From assembly GCA_025934025.1 (NCBI GenBank), contig JAICYU010000007.1, forward strand, positions 1 to 39,583: a DNA stretch of 39,583 nucleotides, in the 5' to 3' direction. Position 1 is the first letter of the stretch; each line of letters opens with the position of its first letter. Position numbers and translations under genes: made by a program. The notes under the pieces were generated by a model. It saw nothing but the letters and a program-made list of their open reading frames with translations. It had not been told where the DNA came from and did not search any database. Positions 31,990-39,583 of this stretch are shown here, piece after piece. Source of the DNA: Terriglobales bacterium. GTDB lineage: Bacteria > Acidobacteriota > Terriglobia > Terriglobales > Acidobacteriaceae.

Positions 31990-32148
31990 ACAAAAGAAAT
32001 GCCGCTGTTTTTAGGGGTTGTAACAGCAGGACAGGCTTGATTTTACTACAATACCCAACGCCTCTCACTGCCAAATCGCGCTCCCGACATGACCGGTGCC
32101 GGCAAGTCTTTGCAACCTGCTTGCCCGACCTATCACCCAATGAAGTGA

Positions 32149-33315
32149 ATGCTTTTCTCTAAAATTTCGGCGCGGGCGGCGCGCGTGCTTGCAGTGGTGT
32201 TCCTGCTAACCACTGTCGGCCTGGCCGCTGGGCTGGGCTGGAGCTGGTGGTTCGTTACAAAACTGGCGCTCAAGCCGCTGCCGGGGCCGGAGTTGCCGGC
32301 CAAGATGCGGCCAGTAACTGCGCCGGCCTCGCCCTTGCAATTGCAATATCAGTTGAGCTTACCTGGCCGAGGTGAAATCTTTCCCGCGCTGGCCGGAGCG
32401 CGCGCGGTGGATTACTGGCCCGTGGCGGTGCTGAGCATTGCCAACACTTCAAAGAAGCCGGTGTTGCAGGTGATCACCGCTGAGGTCCGCGGCTGGAGCA
32501 ATCAATTGCGCGAAACTGCCGTAATCGGGCCAAGCGAGGTGCGAACCTTCAATCTCGATCCGGAGCTGCTTCCCGACGCCTATCAGAACGGCGAGATGCG
32601 GCAAGCCACGCTGGTCGTCGAAGTGAAAGAGCCGGCCAGCGGCCACACCTTTGCCGACCAACGGCCGGTGTTTCTGCACGGCGTTTCCGACCTGTTCTGG
32701 GGACGCAAGTTTTCCAACGCCCAACTTCTTGCACGCTGGGTCACGCCGCATGATGACTCCGTGCTGCAGCTTGTTTCAGAAGCGCAGCGCCTGATTCCCG
32801 GCGGACGCATGCGCGGATACAACCAGGTGGACGGAGTCAATGTCGAAACGCAGGTGCGGCAGCAGGCTGAGGCGGTTTTCCGTGCGCTGAAGCAGTCGCG
32901 CATCAGCTACGTCACCAGCATCTATACGTTTGGCAATTATCCTGGGGAGACGCAGCGGATTCGTCTTCCCCGCGAGACCTTGCAGTTGAATAACGCCAAT
33001 TGCATTGACGTGAGCGTGGTGTTTGCTTCCGCCATGGAGAATCTGGGCATGCAGCCGCTGGTGGTCATTGTTCCCGGGCATGCCTTCACCGGAGTGCGCC
33101 TGGGCCGCGACTCACAAAAGGTGCTCTATCTTGACCTGACCGTTCTGCCTAAAGGAACATTTGCGAGTGCCATCAAGCGCGCGGAAGAATGGCTGAAGAA
33201 GACTCCGCCCGATCAGGTTCTTACAGTGGACATCGGTGCGGCGCGCTCGCTTGGAATTTATCCCATGCCGACCTTCCCGGCCGCGCGACAGCAGGTAACC
33301 ACCGCCACTTTATGA
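32149..33315 (+). CDS. Membrane-anchored transglutaminase-like (papain-fold) protein
   Basis: 388 residues. One N-terminal membrane segment (about 12-36) anchors a periplasmic body. Residues about 60-175 look like a beta-sandwich. The C-terminal part carries a transglutaminase-like core: C285 in LNNANCIDVSVVFASAMENLGM, H311 in VIVPGHAFTGVRL, and D329 in VLYLDLT, matching the Cys-His-Asp triad and spacing of that fold. Bacterial members are usually cysteine peptidases or amidases, or scaffold domains. The ATGA at 33312-33315 contains both this gene's stop and the start of the flavin amine oxidase, so translation is coupled. The 159 bp upstream to the tRNA hold no other gene. The substrate is unknown. 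Confidence 0.78.
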   Translation: MLFSKISARAARVLAVVFLLTTVGLAAGLGWSWWFVTKLALKPLPGPELPAKMRPVTAPASPLQLQYQLSLPGRGEIFPALAGARAVDYWPVAVLSIANTSKKPVLQVITAEVRGWSNQLRETAVIGPSEVRTFNLDPELLPDAYQNGEMRQATLVVEVKEPASGHTFADQRPVFLHGVSDLFWGRKFSNAQLLARWVTPHDDSVLQLVSEAQRLIPGGRMRGYNQVDGVNVETQVRQQAEAVFRALKQSRISYVTSIYTFGNYPGETQRIRLPRETLQLNNANCIDVSVVFASAMENLGMQPLVVIVPGHAFTGVRLGRDSQKVLYLDLTVLPKGTFASAIKRAEEWLKKTPPDQVLTVDIGAARSLGIYPMPTFPAARQQVTTATL

Positions 33316-34613
33316 CTGCGGACGTTCTCATCATTGGCGCCGGAGTAGCCGGCTTGGCGGCAGCAAGCGATCTTGTTTCCGCCGGCGCGACGGTCACAAT
33401 CCTCGAAGCACGCGACCGCATCGGAGGCCGGATTTTTACTCAGCCTACCGTAAATTTTCCAGTTGAGCTGGGCGCAGAGTTCATCCACGGACGCGCACGG
33501 GAGGTGCTGGACCTGGCAGCCGAAGCGGGCATCGAGTTGATTGAGGTCGAGGGTGAGTTCCGTCGCCGCAGCAACAGCCGCTGGCTTAATGCCGGAGAGC
33601 TGATGGGCGATGTGAACGAGCTTTTTGATGCCATGCCCGCAAGCGGTCCCGATTGCTCGTTTGCCGACTACCTGAAGAAGGCCCGCGCGGAGAAGCAGGT
33701 AAAGGAGCAGGCCTGGGCTTATGTGGAAGGCTTTCACGCCGCCGATCCCCGCCGCGTGGGCGTGCATTGGATCCGCCGCTGTACAAAGGCTGAAGAAGAA
33801 ATTCACGGTGATCGCACGTTCCGCGTACCTCATGGTTATTCCGCAATAGTTGAAGCGCTGGCTCGCGAATTGAAGCCGCCAGGCTGTTCTCTGGTCACGT
33901 CAGCACCTGTCATCGAGATCTCCTGGAGCGCAGGCAATGTTGTGGCACGGACCTCAGCGAATGAGTTCACCGCGCCACGCGCGATCGTCACTCTTCCGCT
34001 CGGTGTATTGAAAGTCGGTGGCGTTGAATTCAAACCTCTCCTCCGTGACAAAACCGAAGTCATCAAGAACCTTGAGATGGGGCCGGTGCTGCGCGTGGTT
34101 CTGTTGTTTCGCGAACGCTTCTGGGAGCAGTGGGAGGATTTCCGCGATCTCAGTTTCCTGTTCACTGATGATCCGCAGTTCCCCACGTGGTGGACCAGCA
34201 ATCCTTTGCCGCGCCCCATGCTCACCGGCTGGGCGGCGGGACATTACGCGAAGGCGCTCTCGGGCAGGCGTTCGGCGCAGATTGTTGAGATCGCCGTGCA
34301 GGCCTTGGAGCGCATCATGCCGCAAAGCGAGCGGATCCGGCCGCTGCTGCAAGCAGGATATCTCCACGATTGGCAAGCAGATGAATACTCGCGCGGTGCA
34401 TATAGCTACGCTTGTGTGGGCGGAAACGGCGCTGCCCGCGCGCTGGCGGAGCCGGTGGAAGGAACTCTGTTCTTTGCCGGCGAAGCTACGAATTCAGAAG
34501 GCCACGCAGGAACTGTGCATGGCGCGATTGCCACCGGCCGCCGAGCGGCAAAGGAAGCGCTTGCGGCAGCGCAATCGAAAGCCATTCAGAAAGTTGAAAA
34601 CCCCTCGTTGTAG
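33312..34613 (+). CDS. Flavin monoamine oxidase-family FAD enzyme
   Basis: 433 residues. The FAD Rossmann motif GAGVAGLAAA begins at residue 10 (VLIIGAGVAGLAAASDL), followed by ILEARDRIGGRIFTQ with GGR at 38-40. The C-terminal FAD motif LFFAGEATNSEGHAGTVHGAIATGRRAAKE is diagnostic for the monoamine oxidase/polyamine oxidase group. ELGAEFIHG and PLGVLKVG are further family blocks. The enzyme should oxidise an amine to an imine, passing electrons to oxygen. No signal peptide or membrane segment is seen, so it is cytoplasmic, unlike its coupled partner. The start ATG at 33312 sits in an ATGA overlap; the frame is open upstream but conserved sequence starts at MTADVLIIGAG. The exact amine is unknown. 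Confidence 0.88.
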   Translation: MTADVLIIGAGVAGLAAASDLVSAGATVTILEARDRIGGRIFTQPTVNFPVELGAEFIHGRAREVLDLAAEAGIELIEVEGEFRRRSNSRWLNAGELMGDVNELFDAMPASGPDCSFADYLKKARAEKQVKEQAWAYVEGFHAADPRRVGVHWIRRCTKAEEEIHGDRTFRVPHGYSAIVEALARELKPPGCSLVTSAPVIEISWSAGNVVARTSANEFTAPRAIVTLPLGVLKVGGVEFKPLLRDKTEVIKNLEMGPVLRVVLLFRERFWEQWEDFRDLSFLFTDDPQFPTWWTSNPLPRPMLTGWAAGHYAKALSGRRSAQIVEIAVQALERIMPQSERIRPLLQAGYLHDWQADEYSRGAYSYACVGGNGAARALAEPVEGTLFFAGEATNSEGHAGTVHGAIATGRRAAKEALAAAQSKAIQKVENPSL

Positions 34614-34630
34614 AACATGACTTCCGGTCA

Positions 34631-34693
34631 AGCTGTTCGATCCATCTGCGCTGCCCCCGATCTCCGCGTTCTCTGCGGTGAGCTGTTCAATCC
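34631..34693. repeat. 13-bp direct repeat flanking a low-complexity phrase
   Basis: AGCTGTTCGATCC (34631-34643) and AGCTGTTCAATCC (34681-34693) differ at one base and are 50 bp apart. Between them lies TCTCCGCGTTCTCTGCGGTG (34661-34680), a phrase of two similar 10-mers of the kind I know as degenerate dispersed sequence. The whole sits in the 111-bp gap between the convergent oxidase and glycosyltransferase genes; no classical terminator is clear. Confidence 0.5.
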
Positions 34694-34724
34694 TGGCAAT
34701 TCCGGCGGTTTTGGCAATCTCTTC

Positions 34725-35978
34725 TCACACCCACCAGCGGGGACCTGAGGCCCGGAAGATGGCCGATCGGGAAGGAACCCAGGAAGGAATACGGCGGAAG
34801 CGCGACACTGCTTCCAAAGCCCGGGCACGCTGGTGGCGATCAAAAGCGCGCACGTACTGGCGGATGATTTGCGGCATAGTGAGGCGCAGCGCGGCGGAAA
34901 AATTCTGCTCCGCCATTTCGTGCTGATCTGCCTCATTCTCCAGCAGTTGAATCATCTCGCGTGCCAGCGCTTGTTTGTTTCCCACGGGATAAAACCTGAT
35001 TGCCAGCGCCTCGTTTTCGGCCATCTCGCGAAAGTCGGGAATATCGGAGCAGATGATAGGAACTCCGTGCTCCGCCGCCAGATGCGCAACGCCGCTCGCT
35101 CCGGTTGCCGAGGTGTACGGCATCACCATGAATGAGGATGAGCCGAACAGTTCAGGAATCCTCTCTTCTTCCACGTAGCCGGTAAACTCGATGCGCGGAT
35201 TACTCCCGTATCTCTCGCGCAGGGCCTCGATGTATCCCGGTGAATTCCCGTTGTTGCTGCCCGCAATCACCAGGCGGGCGGTAGGAACTCGGTGGGCCAC
35301 CTGTTCTTCGAAGGCCTCAATCAGCATCTCGCAACGCTTGTATGTTCCCCATTTGCCGAAGGCGAGAATGCGGTGGTCGGGATTTCCGCGCTTGCTGAAG
35401 TCAGGGTATTCCGGCCGCGCGCTGAAGATTCCATGTGCCCGGAAATGAATGTTGTCGCCTTTGTATTTTTGAATCAATGTCCGCCGGTAAGCCGGAAGCA
35501 GAACGGAGATGGAATTTGCCATCAGAATCATGCGGGTGGCGGCGTATCCGCCGAGCTTAAAGATGGCTTTGTGGCGCACGCCTGCGTCCTGCAGGTCAAT
35601 GTGGTCCATCAGGTGATGCAGCGTGACATGAGTGTAATAGCCGGCAAGACGCGTTACCGCCGGGAGCGTCAGCCCCGAGAATGCCGCGATCGGTGATTCC
35701 TTGGTGCCAAAGCTGGAGAAGACCAGATTGAACCACACCACATTGGGCCGGATCTCCTTCAGCGCTCTGAGCAGAGTCCGGTGATTGCTCGGCCGGTTCA
35801 TCTTCCAGACGCGCTCCACGTTGAAGTCCGCAAGTTCGGGAAGCGGCGATTCCAATTCATCCGCCAAAACAGTGAGGCTCACCAGAGGATCTGCCTGCAG
35901 TTCCCTGGCAACGTGGTAGCCATATTCATTCAGGACGATCTTGCTGGGAGGAAAGGCGCTAACAAGACAAATCTTCAT
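34725..35978 (-). CDS. GT4-type glycosyltransferase
   Basis: 417 residues. The N-terminal Rossmann half starts MKICLVSAFPPSKIVLNEYGYHVAREL. The C-terminal half carries the GT4 nucleotide-sugar-binding pattern: ILAFGKWGTYKRCEMLIEAF, LVIAGSNNG, IEFTGYVEEERIPELFGSSSFMVMPYTSATGASGVAHLAAEHGVPIICSDIPDF, with the E-x7-E-type region represented by S-x-A-T-G-A-S-G-V rather than a clean pair. It should transfer a sugar from a nucleotide donor at the inner membrane face. ATG at 35978 is chosen because homology starts there; an in-frame extension to 36131 lies inside the upstream gene. It follows the TPR/outer-membrane-barrel gene by 16 bp on the same strand, which suggests a polysaccharide synthesis/export unit. 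Donor and product are unknown. Confidence 0.85.
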   Translation of the reverse strand: MKICLVSAFPPSKIVLNEYGYHVARELQADPLVSLTVLADELESPLPELADFNVERVWKMNRPSNHRTLLRALKEIRPNVVWFNLVFSSFGTKESPIAAFSGLTLPAVTRLAGYYTHVTLHHLMDHIDLQDAGVRHKAIFKLGGYAATRMILMANSISVLLPAYRRTLIQKYKGDNIHFRAHGIFSARPEYPDFSKRGNPDHRILAFGKWGTYKRCEMLIEAFEEQVAHRVPTARLVIAGSNNGNSPGYIEALRERYGSNPRIEFTGYVEEERIPELFGSSSFMVMPYTSATGASGVAHLAAEHGVPIICSDIPDFREMAENEALAIRFYPVGNKQALAREMIQLLENEADQHEMAEQNFSAALRLTMPQIIRQYVRAFDRHQRARALEAVSRFRRIPSWVPSRSAIFRASGPRWWV

Positions 35979-35994
35979 TTTCAGTCCAGTTTCC

Positions 35995-38900
35995 CTAAAA
36001 AATCGAAATCTGGAACACCGGTCTAAAAGCCGACGTCCTGACGTTGCCGCCAAAGTTGTAGAACGACTGTTGCTGCAAGCCGACGGAAAATCGCAACGGA
36101 TAATCCACCGGCAGCGGGCCTGTTCCATCACTCATGCTGCGCCGCACGGGTCTGACATAGGAGATGAGGAATCCGCTCTGCACGTTGTCATACAGATGGA
36201 AGCCCTCGCCGCGGGTGAAATCGGCAGTTGCATTGACGGTCCAGCGATCATTGGGCTTGATTTCAAAGCGCGCGCCCGGCACCAGGATCTGCGCGGTGGC
36301 AAAGGCCTGGTCCTGCACGCGCCACGAACGAATGTAATTCGCAAGACCGGTAATGGAGGCTTTTTGTCCGAACTTATGTTCCAGTCCGGCCCACGTGTTG
36401 GTGGTGAAAAATTCGCGCACCAGCGGATGGAACAAGAGATCGCGCACGGAGTATCCGGTGATGAATGAATTGCTGCCCCAGGGCCGGCCGACTTGGAATT
36501 CCAGATTCGCCCCTAAGTCGCGCGAGCTGAGGTTCTGGTTGGTAAACGGTCCCGATTCGTGTACCGCGCTGCCGCGAATCGTGATCCATTGAAACAACGG
36601 CGAACTGTTGAGGTACAGATATTGCCGGAAGAGATGCTGGTTCATCTGCACCGGTGATTCCGAGTCCCGGCGATCGGTGAATTGGATCCCTGGCGTAAGC
36701 TGAAAACGCGCATTGCCCATCCGCAGCACCGGCGAGGTGCCAACGTTGAAGATCGTGTCAAAGGTGTCGCGGCGCACAATTGCCAGTTGGCTGGGCAGAG
36801 AAACCGAGCCTTTGTAGTTGCGCACTCCGACCACGCCACTGATCGGCGCAAAGTGGTCGGGATTGTAATGGAAATCTGTGGTCAGATCTGTTTCCTGATT
36901 GAAGCGCGGACGTATCGGAGTGCTGAAGAACTCATTGTCCATCTGGAACAGAGTGGCGTCGTCAAACAGCGCCTCGCTGCCCAAACTGTTCTGAATAGTC
37001 AGGTTGGGATAGATCTCCATGCCTTCCTGACCGGCCACCTGAAGCATTCCGCGTTCCGCCGTGGGGTCTTCCGAAGCCAGCAGGTTGGCGCGAGCGAATG
37101 ATGTCAGCGCGTGGGACATATCATGACGCTGGTTGTAAATGTTGGCCCATGCGAGTTGATAGTCGTAGTTCTGTTCCAGATCGGCCTGGTCCGAGTGAGC
37201 GGAAAGGGTCTTCAGCATCGCTTCCGCGTCGCGGTCCTTGCCTTGCGCGATATAGGTGTCCGCCAGTCCCACTGCCACGGTGTCATCAGACGCGCCCATA
37301 TCCTGGGCTTTCTTGAAGTAGCGCTCCGCCAGATCAAAGTCGTGCGCGGCGAGAAATACGTTGCTCGCTTCCACCAGATTGTCGGGCGTAATGGGAGATG
37401 CCTCGCCAATTCGCGATTCCGCAAATGCCAGCGCCACTTCCTGCTTGGCCGCATCGTACTTTCCTTCGCTGACAAATAGCTTCGCGAATGCCAGCCGTAC
37501 ATCCACGCGGTCGGCATCAGGCGCATCCAGGGCGCGAGTGAAGCGGTCATTGGCTGCCTTGCGGTCGCCAAGCAGCATCAGGGCTTCGCCGGTGGCCAGC
37601 AGCACCGCCGATTGATCTGTGTCTGCGCGCTCGGCTGCTTCAACGTAACGGAAGGTCTCCGTGCGCTGGTGCAACTGCGCGTACGAAGCAGCAAGACTGG
37701 CGAGAATTACAGGGTCACCCGGAGAAAGCTGAAGCGCGGTGTTCCACTCCACGATGGCCTGCTTGTAATGGCGCGCATGATAGAGAGTGTCCGCCAGCGC
37801 CTGATGCAGAGTTACGTCATCGGGAGAAAACTTCAGGGCCGCCCGGTATTCTTTTTCGGCCTTGCCCATGTTGCGCATCTGGCGGTAAGCAGTAGCAAGA
37901 GCCAAATGAATCGGCCCGGTGCTGCCCATTTTCTTTTCCGCCAGGTTGATTTCCTGGAGAGCTTGCCGCGAGTGGTGCAATTGCAAATAGGAGAACGCCA
38001 GGCCAAGCCGCGCGATCGAATTGTCTGGGTTTTTCTTGAGCGCCGGTTCAAAGTCACGGACCGCGTTCTGCGCGTCTGACATGTCGTTGAGAACGTAACC
38101 GCGCGCCACCAACGCTTCAGTCATGTTGGGATCTTTCTCGAGAGCGCGGGTGAAGTCATCAATTGCCTGCTGCAGAAGCTGGTTCTGGCGATGGACGTGC
38201 CCGGCCAGCAGCGGGAAGTTAGGTTCCTTGGGCAGTACGGTTTCGTAACGCGTGACGAGAGAGAGCACATCGTCATAGCGGCCGAGATTGTAGAGGTCGT
38301 ACCCCAGATAGACAGCGGCGTCGCGGTCATGCGGGAGCTTCTGCACCGCCAGCTCGCCGAGCCGGGCGGATTCGGCGTATCTGCCTTTGAGGAACAGGTA
38401 GCGCTCGGTCTCGCGCATGATGTGTGGATCGTTCTTCATGGTTCCGGTGGCACGATCAATCCACTTGCCTGCCAGGTCAATTTCTCGGGCTTCAATGGCG
38501 GCATTGGAACCGGCAGCAATAATTGTGGGATTCGTCGGCGCCAGAGAATGCGCCTTCTCATAACTGGCCTGCGCCTTGGTAAATTCCTTGCGCGCTGTAT
38601 AGAGATCGCCCAGCGCGCGATGCGGAACGTAGTCGTCCGGATACGCGGCAGCCATGCGCTTGAAATAGCCTTCGGCTGCTTTGAAGTCACCCAAGTCGCG
38701 TGAGAGATCGCCCATGGCTTCCAGTGCATAACGGTTCTTCGGATCGCGCTGCAGCAGAGTGTTGTACATCTGCTGCGCCTCAGTTCTCCGGTTGGTTTTC
38801 CAGAGCAGGCTGGCATATTGCAGCGTGACGTTGTCATTTGCGGGATCCAGTTGCATCGCCTGTTTCAGGTCAGCTTCCGCTCCCGCAGCATCGCCGTCGA

Positions 38901-39583
38901 TTCCACGCAGCGCAGCGCGCAGGCGCAGATATTCCACCTGCTGCGTCGCATCCACTTGAATCTTCGCCAGCTCCTGCCGTCCGATCGTGACTTGCTGCCG
39001 TACTGCGGCGTCGTCTTGCAGGTCGCGATAGGAATCAATCAACTGGAGGCGAAGTTGCGTGGGATAGAGCACGCCTTCGACTGGCGCTGCCGGCATAGCT
39101 GCCAGAGCGGCCAGGTATTCCTTTACGGCATCGTTATCGCGATGTTCCACCGCCGCAAGATCGCCGCGGATAGCATGCAGCCGGTAAAAGTTGGCATCGA
39201 GCTGCTCGCTGCGCGCGAGGTAGGTGCGAGTCTTATCGAGGTTGCCGAGGCGCAATTGGGATTGGGCCGCAGCAAGCTGTACGTTGATGGACTTGGGCGA
39301 CATCGTCGCAGCTTTTTCGTAAGCCGCCGCGGCCTCTTTCTTCATTCCTGCCAGACCGTAGGTGAAGCCAAGTTCGGAGAGCACCTCGCTGGTCTTGCGC
39401 GGCGCACGGTTGAGGATGGCGATTGCGTTCTTGTAATCGTGGGCTTCGCGGTAATAGCCCGCAACCGCGCGAAAAACGTCAACATTTTTGGGATCGCGCT
39501 TCATGGCCCGATCCAGCAATGCCTTGGCCTTGTCCTGCTGCTTGTTCTTCATGTACGCAATGGCCAGAACCAGCTCCGTGTGC
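35995..39583 (-). CDS. Giant TPR plus outer-membrane beta-barrel protein (N-terminus beyond window)
   Basis: At least 1195 residues; the frame is open to the window edge, so the start and signal peptide are outside. The first about 860 residues are TPR repeats back to back (for example AKALLDRAMKRDPKNVDVF, AIAILNRAP, YEKAATMSPKSINVQLAAA, YFKRMAAAYPDDYVPHRALGDLY, LEKDPNMTEALVARGYVL, LKFSPDDVTLHQALADTLY). The last about 310 residues are alternating-strand, Gly/aromatic-rich barrel sequence (FHYNPDHFAPISGVVGVRNY, FQLTPGIQFTDRR, ANLEFQVGRPWGSN, AGLEHKFGQKASITGLANY, WTVNATADFTRG, RFSVGLQQQSFYNFGG) and end in FQISIF with the C-terminal Phe of outer-membrane proteins. This plan matches polysaccharide secretins such as PgaA, BcsC and PelB/AlgK-E systems. 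A glycosyltransferase follows 16 bp later. Confidence 0.85.
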   Translation of the reverse strand, partial: HTELVLAIAYMKNKQQDKAKALLDRAMKRDPKNVDVFRAVAGYYREAHDYKNAIAILNRAPRKTSEVLSELGFTYGLAGMKKEAAAAYEKAATMSPKSINVQLAAAQSQLRLGNLDKTRTYLARSEQLDANFYRLHAIRGDLAAVEHRDNDAVKEYLAALAAMPAAPVEGVLYPTQLRLQLIDSYRDLQDDAAVRQQVTIGRQELAKIQVDATQQVEYLRLRAALRGIDGDAAGAEADLKQAMQLDPANDNVTLQYASLLWKTNRRTEAQQMYNTLLQRDPKNRYALEAMGDLSRDLGDFKAAEGYFKRMAAAYPDDYVPHRALGDLYTARKEFTKAQASYEKAHSLAPTNPTIIAAGSNAAIEAREIDLAGKWIDRATGTMKNDPHIMRETERYLFLKGRYAESARLGELAVQKLPHDRDAAVYLGYDLYNLGRYDDVLSLVTRYETVLPKEPNFPLLAGHVHRQNQLLQQAIDDFTRALEKDPNMTEALVARGYVLNDMSDAQNAVRDFEPALKKNPDNSIARLGLAFSYLQLHHSRQALQEINLAEKKMGSTGPIHLALATAYRQMRNMGKAEKEYRAALKFSPDDVTLHQALADTLYHARHYKQAIVEWNTALQLSPGDPVILASLAASYAQLHQRTETFRYVEAAERADTDQSAVLLATGEALMLLGDRKAANDRFTRALDAPDADRVDVRLAFAKLFVSEGKYDAAKQEVALAFAESRIGEASPITPDNLVEASNVFLAAHDFDLAERYFKKAQDMGASDDTVAVGLADTYIAQGKDRDAEAMLKTLSAHSDQADLEQNYDYQLAWANIYNQRHDMSHALTSFARANLLASEDPTAERGMLQVAGQEGMEIYPNLTIQNSLGSEALFDDATLFQMDNEFFSTPIRPRFNQETDLTTDFHYNPDHFAPISGVVGVRNYKGSVSLPSQLAIVRRDTFDTIFNVGTSPVLRMGNARFQLTPGIQFTDRRDSESPVQMNQHLFRQYLYLNSSPLFQWITIRGSAVHESGPFTNQNLSSRDLGANLEFQVGRPWGSNSFITGYSVRDLLFHPLVREFFTTNTWAGLEHKFGQKASITGLANYIRSWRVQDQAFATAQILVPGARFEIKPNDRWTVNATADFTRGEGFHLYDNVQSGFLISYVRPVRRSMSDGTGPLPVDYPLRFSVGLQQQSFYNFGGNVRTSAFRPVFQISIF

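Noticed and set aside
31962-32162. 66-codon plus-strand frame over the tRNA
   Set aside because: It runs antisense through tRNA-Pro and into the transglutaminase start; no protein features.
35979-36131. Longer start for the GT4 glycosyltransferase
   Set aside because: It overlaps the 3' end of the TPR-barrel gene and shows no GT homology; MKICLVSAFPP is a normal GT4 beginning.
1-39583. CRISPR array, insertion sequence, prophage, toxin-antitoxin or defence island
   Set aside because: No regularly spaced repeats, transposase, integrase or typical defence domain was seen; nearly all sequence is accounted for by housekeeping or cell-envelope genes.

Overview
The window is a GC-rich (roughly 57-60% by eye), gene-dense piece of bacterial chromosome. 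It most likely comes from an Acidobacteriota (Terriglobia-like) genome; that assignment is inferred from gene style, not proven. Pointers are a folate-type TrmFO, CarD, a very large Ser/Thr kinase fused to a formylglycine-generating-enzyme (FGE)-like domain, secreted carboxypeptidase-regulatory/TPR proteins, and the tail of an Oar/TonB-receptor-like outer-membrane protein. I see no transposase, integrase, phage gene, CRISPR array or rRNA. One tRNA (Pro, anticodon GGG, CCA encoded) is present.

Layout. 1-2733 (+): the end of a DagK-type lipid kinase, a YdjM-type membrane hydrolase, and ruvB. 2734-3230 has no intact gene but keeps the 3' tail of a lost outer-membrane barrel gene. 3231-5074 (+): a GNAT acetyltransferase translationally coupled to trmFO, convergent with der (-). 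6571-11630 (+): a DinG-type helicase, the queuosine precursor genes queD-queE-queC, and a secreted TPR protein coupled to queC. 11672-14643 (+): molybdenum-cofactor genes moeA (frameshifted), moaC and mogA, with a response regulator between moaC and mogA. carD (-) is convergent with mogA. 15453-17646 (+): greA coupled to a CDP-alcohol phosphatidyltransferase, then lipA. 17742-20822 (-): an MCE/MlaD-type protein with five 34-residue repeats, and an Uup-type ABC-F ATPase.

21187-29442 (+): mutY coupled to a secreted beta-helix protein, the kinase/PEGA-like/FGE-like/alpha-beta-hydrolase fusion, rnr (RNase R) carrying a repeat-derived insertion, and a YggX-type protein, ending in a terminator. 29585-30382 (-) is an alpha/beta hydrolase. 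It diverges from 30407-31744 (+), a secreted protein with an HExxH...E zinc-peptidase signature and no family I recognise. After the tRNA come a membrane-anchored transglutaminase-like protein coupled to a flavin amine oxidase (+). The right end (-) is a very large TPR plus outer-membrane-barrel protein, cut by the window edge, followed 16 bp later by a GT4 glycosyltransferase. That pair looks like a polysaccharide export/synthesis unit.

Most of the window is housekeeping: tRNA modification, cofactor synthesis, DNA repair and RNA turnover. The parts most worth a second look are the kinase fusion with its beta-helix neighbour, the unclassified HExxH protein, the transglutaminase/amine-oxidase pair, the TPR-barrel/glycosyltransferase pair, the 9-bp repeat array translated inside RNase R, and the one-base lesion in moeA. 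Six stop/start overlaps of the ATGA, GTGA or TGATG kind mark tightly coupled pairs.
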